18,140 nt of DNA from Pseudolysobacter sp. (lineage in GTDB: Bacteria; Pseudomonadota; Gammaproteobacteria; Xanthomonadales; Rhodanobacteraceae). Positions 14,672 to 18,140 of this stretch are shown here, piece by piece. The stretch lies in contig JANXUW010000585.1 in the NCBI GenBank assembly GCA_025351985.1, positions 1-18,140 of the forward strand, given 5' to 3'. Position 1 is the stretch's first letter, and the number at the start of each line of letters is the position of its first letter. A program made the translations under genes and the position numbers. The notes under the pieces were generated by a model. It was not told the DNA's origin. It saw only the letters and a list, made by a program, of their open reading frames with translations, and made no database searches.

Positions 14672-16928
14672 AATATCATCGCAGCGGGGGTTTTTCGTTG
14701 TGGCCAAATTCGCGCTGTCCGATCGAGTGCGTTTTCTACTGCAGCGGTATTGGCTGGCATTCGTATTCTGTGTGTTGCAAGGCGCGTTGCTGGTTATCCA
14801 GTCGGTATCGCTGAAGACCGGCTACAACCCGCATCAGCTGATCCGAATAACACAGCAGATACTCACCTTGATCGCGGTGTGCTACGGCATTCAGCGCTAT
14901 CGACCGGTACCGGGCCGGCCGTGGCATTGGTTGTTGGCATGGAGCGTGCTGTCGCTGCTGCATGGCCTGTTGCCGTTGTTCGTTGATGCGCAGTCGAGCT
15001 TGCACAAGTCGCTCGGTTTTGGCGTCACCATCAGTCTCCTCGGCTATTGCATTGCGATCACGCGACGGCGCACGCTGGCACGAAATCCGGTGCTATGGCT
15101 GGATATCACAATCATCTGTCTGGGTTGCAGCCTGTTTGAATTGCGTTATCTGTTGATCGTCTGGTGGGATCAGATCGATTCGGCCAACACTAATTTTTGG
15201 GTGTTGTTGTGGCCGCCATTGGTCAGACTGAGTCTGCTCGCTGGCGCCCTAAGCATTGTGCTTACTGCGCGGCGCAATAGCGTGTTGTTGAGCTTGCTAA
15301 CGCTCGCATTGCTGGCAATGGTGCTGGGTGATCTGCTCTGGCTGAATTTCCACGGTCCGCAGTTGCACATGCCGAGTACCGCGCATGACGGACGCTGGTA
15401 CGTATTCGCGTGGCTGTCATCCACGCTGGTGGGCGTGGCGGCGTTGCTGCCGCAAATGGGGCATCTGGCCGATCCCGGTTTGTCAGCCTATCCGGCGTGG
15501 GGACGCTGGCGCGTGGCCTTGATTTTTATCGCGATTGCTGCGCCGATGTACGTGCTCGGCAGTTTGCCGGCACCGCTGTCCGAACATCCCGAATCGCAGC
15601 TTTTGCTCGGGGTTGCCATCGTCATGGAAACGATTTTGATCACCCGGTGTTACGTCGCAATCGTCGGTGCACGACTGGCGCGCATCGAGCTGTTGCATCG
15701 GATCGATTACGATGCGCTTACCGGCTTGCGCAACGATCACTCGCTGCGCACCCTGGCAGCACGGCAGGCTGAGCCGTTGACGCCGTATTGTCTGGCGTTG
15801 TTGACGATCGACCGTTTCAGTCAGATCAACAATACCTGGGGTCATGCCATCGGCGATCGGTTATTGCAGGCGGTGACGCATATCCTGCAACGCCATGACG
15901 AACCGCATCTGCGACTGTTCCGCACGGCAGAAGCCGAATTTGCGTTGTATCAGTCGCAGACTGACGAGCGCAGCGGGGTCACCTTGCTGCGCAAAATTCT
16001 GACCGAGATCGGCAGGCCGCTGCAGCTCGGAGGACAGCGGTTTTATCTCCAGGCCAGTATCGGTTTGAGCTTCAACGAACAACCCGAATCGCGCTCGATC
16101 GACGACGTATTGCGTGAAGCCGACATCGCGCTGTATCGCGCCAAAGGCCGCGGTGGCAATGCCATCGTGGTGTTCGATGAAGCCATGCGCGAAGAAATTG
16201 CCGAGCGCCAGCGATTGCTGGCAGCGATGCGCCAGGGAATCTGGCACGAGTTCAGCGTGGTCTATCAGCCGGTGGTGCAATTCGATTCCGGCAATGTGAG
16301 TTTTTATCAGGTGCTGCTGCGCTGGACCTCGGCAGAATTCGGCAGTGTTTCGCCGAAACGTTTTCTGCCGTTAGCCGAAGAGGCTGGCCTGATCGGCGAA
16401 ATGACCCTATGGGTGATGACACAGGCGTTCATCGAACTCAGTCGCGCGCCGCCGACTTTGTGCCTGCTCGTCACCATCACCGCGCACGACCTGCGCGACA
16501 AAAGCATCGTCGGCCTGCTCGACTGGCTGCATGCCGAATACCGCGTGCGGCCCGAACGGCTCATGTTGGAGCTGACTGAAAGCATCATGATCGAGGATGT
16601 CGAAAACGTGTTGCCGCTGCTGCGCGAGCGTGGCCACCAGATCGTGATCAATCATTTCGGCAGCGGGCATTCCAGCCTGAATTCGCTGACCAGTTTGCCG
16701 GTGGATGCGGTCAAACTGGCGGAGCCGTTCATCGCTCAAATCGAACAAAACACACATCAGCGCCGATTGTGCCAATCGATGATTGCGCTATGTCATCAGA
16801 GCGGATTGCAAGTGATCGCGAAAGGCGTCGAGACCGAATCGCAACGTGATCTGTTGCACGCGATGGACTGCGATTTTGTGCAGGGCTGGCTGTACGGTTT
16901 TCCGCAGAGCAAACCGATTCGCGAATAA
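14664..16928 (+). CDS. Membrane GGDEF-EAL paralogue with both active sites degenerate
   Basis: 754 residues from the ATG at 14664, overlapping the previous stop by 8 bp (ATGAATGA) with GGAC upstream; a GTG near 14700 behind a GGGGG run is an alternative. The architecture copies the previous gene: many membrane helices to about residue 330, then GGDEF-like and EAL-like domains. The GGDEF signature has become AEAEF (422-426) and the metal Asp is Thr381. In the EAL domain the catalytic Glu is Gln549 (QVL), the Asn is Thr604, DD of the loop-6 motif is Asn663-His664, the metal Asp is Ala686 and the VAEGVE Glu is Lys720. Only LELTE (Glu636) and Lys684 remain. It should be inactive in both reactions. 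It may act as a partner, sensor or ligand-binding protein for the upstream enzyme. The frame is intact over 2.2 kb, so it is maintained rather than decaying. Confidence 0.92.
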   Translation: MNEISSQRGFFVVAKFALSDRVRFLLQRYWLAFVFCVLQGALLVIQSVSLKTGYNPHQLIRITQQILTLIAVCYGIQRYRPVPGRPWHWLLAWSVLSLLHGLLPLFVDAQSSLHKSLGFGVTISLLGYCIAITRRRTLARNPVLWLDITIICLGCSLFELRYLLIVWWDQIDSANTNFWVLLWPPLVRLSLLAGALSIVLTARRNSVLLSLLTLALLAMVLGDLLWLNFHGPQLHMPSTAHDGRWYVFAWLSSTLVGVAALLPQMGHLADPGLSAYPAWGRWRVALIFIAIAAPMYVLGSLPAPLSEHPESQLLLGVAIVMETILITRCYVAIVGARLARIELLHRIDYDALTGLRNDHSLRTLAARQAEPLTPYCLALLTIDRFSQINNTWGHAIGDRLLQAVTHILQRHDEPHLRLFRTAEAEFALYQSQTDERSGVTLLRKILTEIGRPLQLGGQRFYLQASIGLSFNEQPESRSIDDVLREADIALYRAKGRGGNAIVVFDEAMREEIAERQRLLAAMRQGIWHEFSVVYQPVVQFDSGNVSFYQVLLRWTSAEFGSVSPKRFLPLAEEAGLIGEMTLWVMTQAFIELSRAPPTLCLLVTITAHDLRDKSIVGLLDWLHAEYRVRPERLMLELTESIMIEDVENVLPLLRERGHQIVINHFGSGHSSLNSLTSLPVDAVKLAEPFIAQIEQNTHQRRLCQSMIALCHQSGLQVIAKGVETESQRDLLHAMDCDFVQGWLYGFPQSKPIRE

Positions 16929-16941
16929 AAGCGGTGCCGCA

Positions 16942-16971
16942 GAAAAACAACGAGGCGCCGCAGCGCCTCGT
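16942..16971 (-). terminator. Rho-independent terminator of icd
   Basis: ACGAGGCGC (16950-16958) pairs with GCGCCTCGT (16963-16971) over a 4-base loop. On the minus strand the stem is followed by a T-rich tail (A-rich 16942-16949 on the plus strand). It is 19 bp after the icd stop. On the plus strand no T run follows, so the GGDEF-EAL operon is not clearly terminated here. Confidence 0.85.
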
Positions 16972-16990
16972 CGTGTCAGGTCAAGAAAAC

Positions 16991-18140
<1,150 letters not shown>

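Noticed and set aside
13805..14707. 300-codon minus-strand ORF opposite the first GGDEF-EAL gene
   Set aside because: Shadow frame; the plus strand encodes the conserved EAL motifs over the same bases.

Overview
The window looks like chromosomal DNA of a high-GC gammaproteobacterium. The gene content (HrpB helicase, RluE, AceK with an AceK-type NADP isocitrate dehydrogenase, c-di-GMP membrane proteins, and a secreted protein ending in a 'SGNYYDPNHSGEG' domain) fits the Xanthomonadales, perhaps Rhodanobacteraceae. That placement is inference from remembered protein character, not a search. I see no tRNA, rRNA, CRISPR array, transposase or phage gene.

Layout. The left edge (to 1157, +) is the 3' part of a secreted-protein gene closed by a strong intrinsic terminator (1182-1211). 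hrpB (1303-3855, +) follows and carries a 17-codon insertion that looks like an intragenic copy of a dispersed repeat. A 79-bp doublet of inverted palindromes (3897-3975, REP/BIME-like) separates hrpB from a MotA/TolQ-like plus MotB/OmpA-like pair (4087-6230, +, ATGA overlap). A small, less GC-rich gene of unknown function (6252-6665, +) ends that block.

Convergent to it is a minus-strand block read from 11847 down to 6692. It holds a LysR-type regulator, aceK (9 bp downstream), a lipoprotein methyltransferase-like gene broken by a one-base frameshift, rluE (TTG start) and a class I SAM methyltransferase. Upstream of the LysR gene is a gap of about 540 bp with several dyads, an FNR/Anr-like box and a possible 63-codon ORF.

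The right part (12395-16928, +) is a tandem pair of membrane-anchored GGDEF-EAL proteins overlapping by 8 bp. The first has a degenerate GGDEF but an apparently complete EAL active site. The second has lost key residues in both domains. The window ends in the 3' part of icd (16991 to the right edge, -), with its own terminator.

Functional links. AceK phosphorylates isocitrate dehydrogenase, and the icd fragment keeps the serine context ([10 protein letters not shown]) that AceK modifies, so an enzyme and its modifier lie about 6 kb apart. The MotAB-like pair looks like a proton-driven, peptidoglycan-anchored envelope complex without flagellar or Zorya partners. The GGDEF-EAL pair looks like an active phosphodiesterase with a dead paralogue as partner or sensor.

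I found no clear new defence system. The most unusual items are the tandem GGDEF-EAL pair, the MotAB-like pair with its small downstream gene, and the repeat-like insertion in hrpB.
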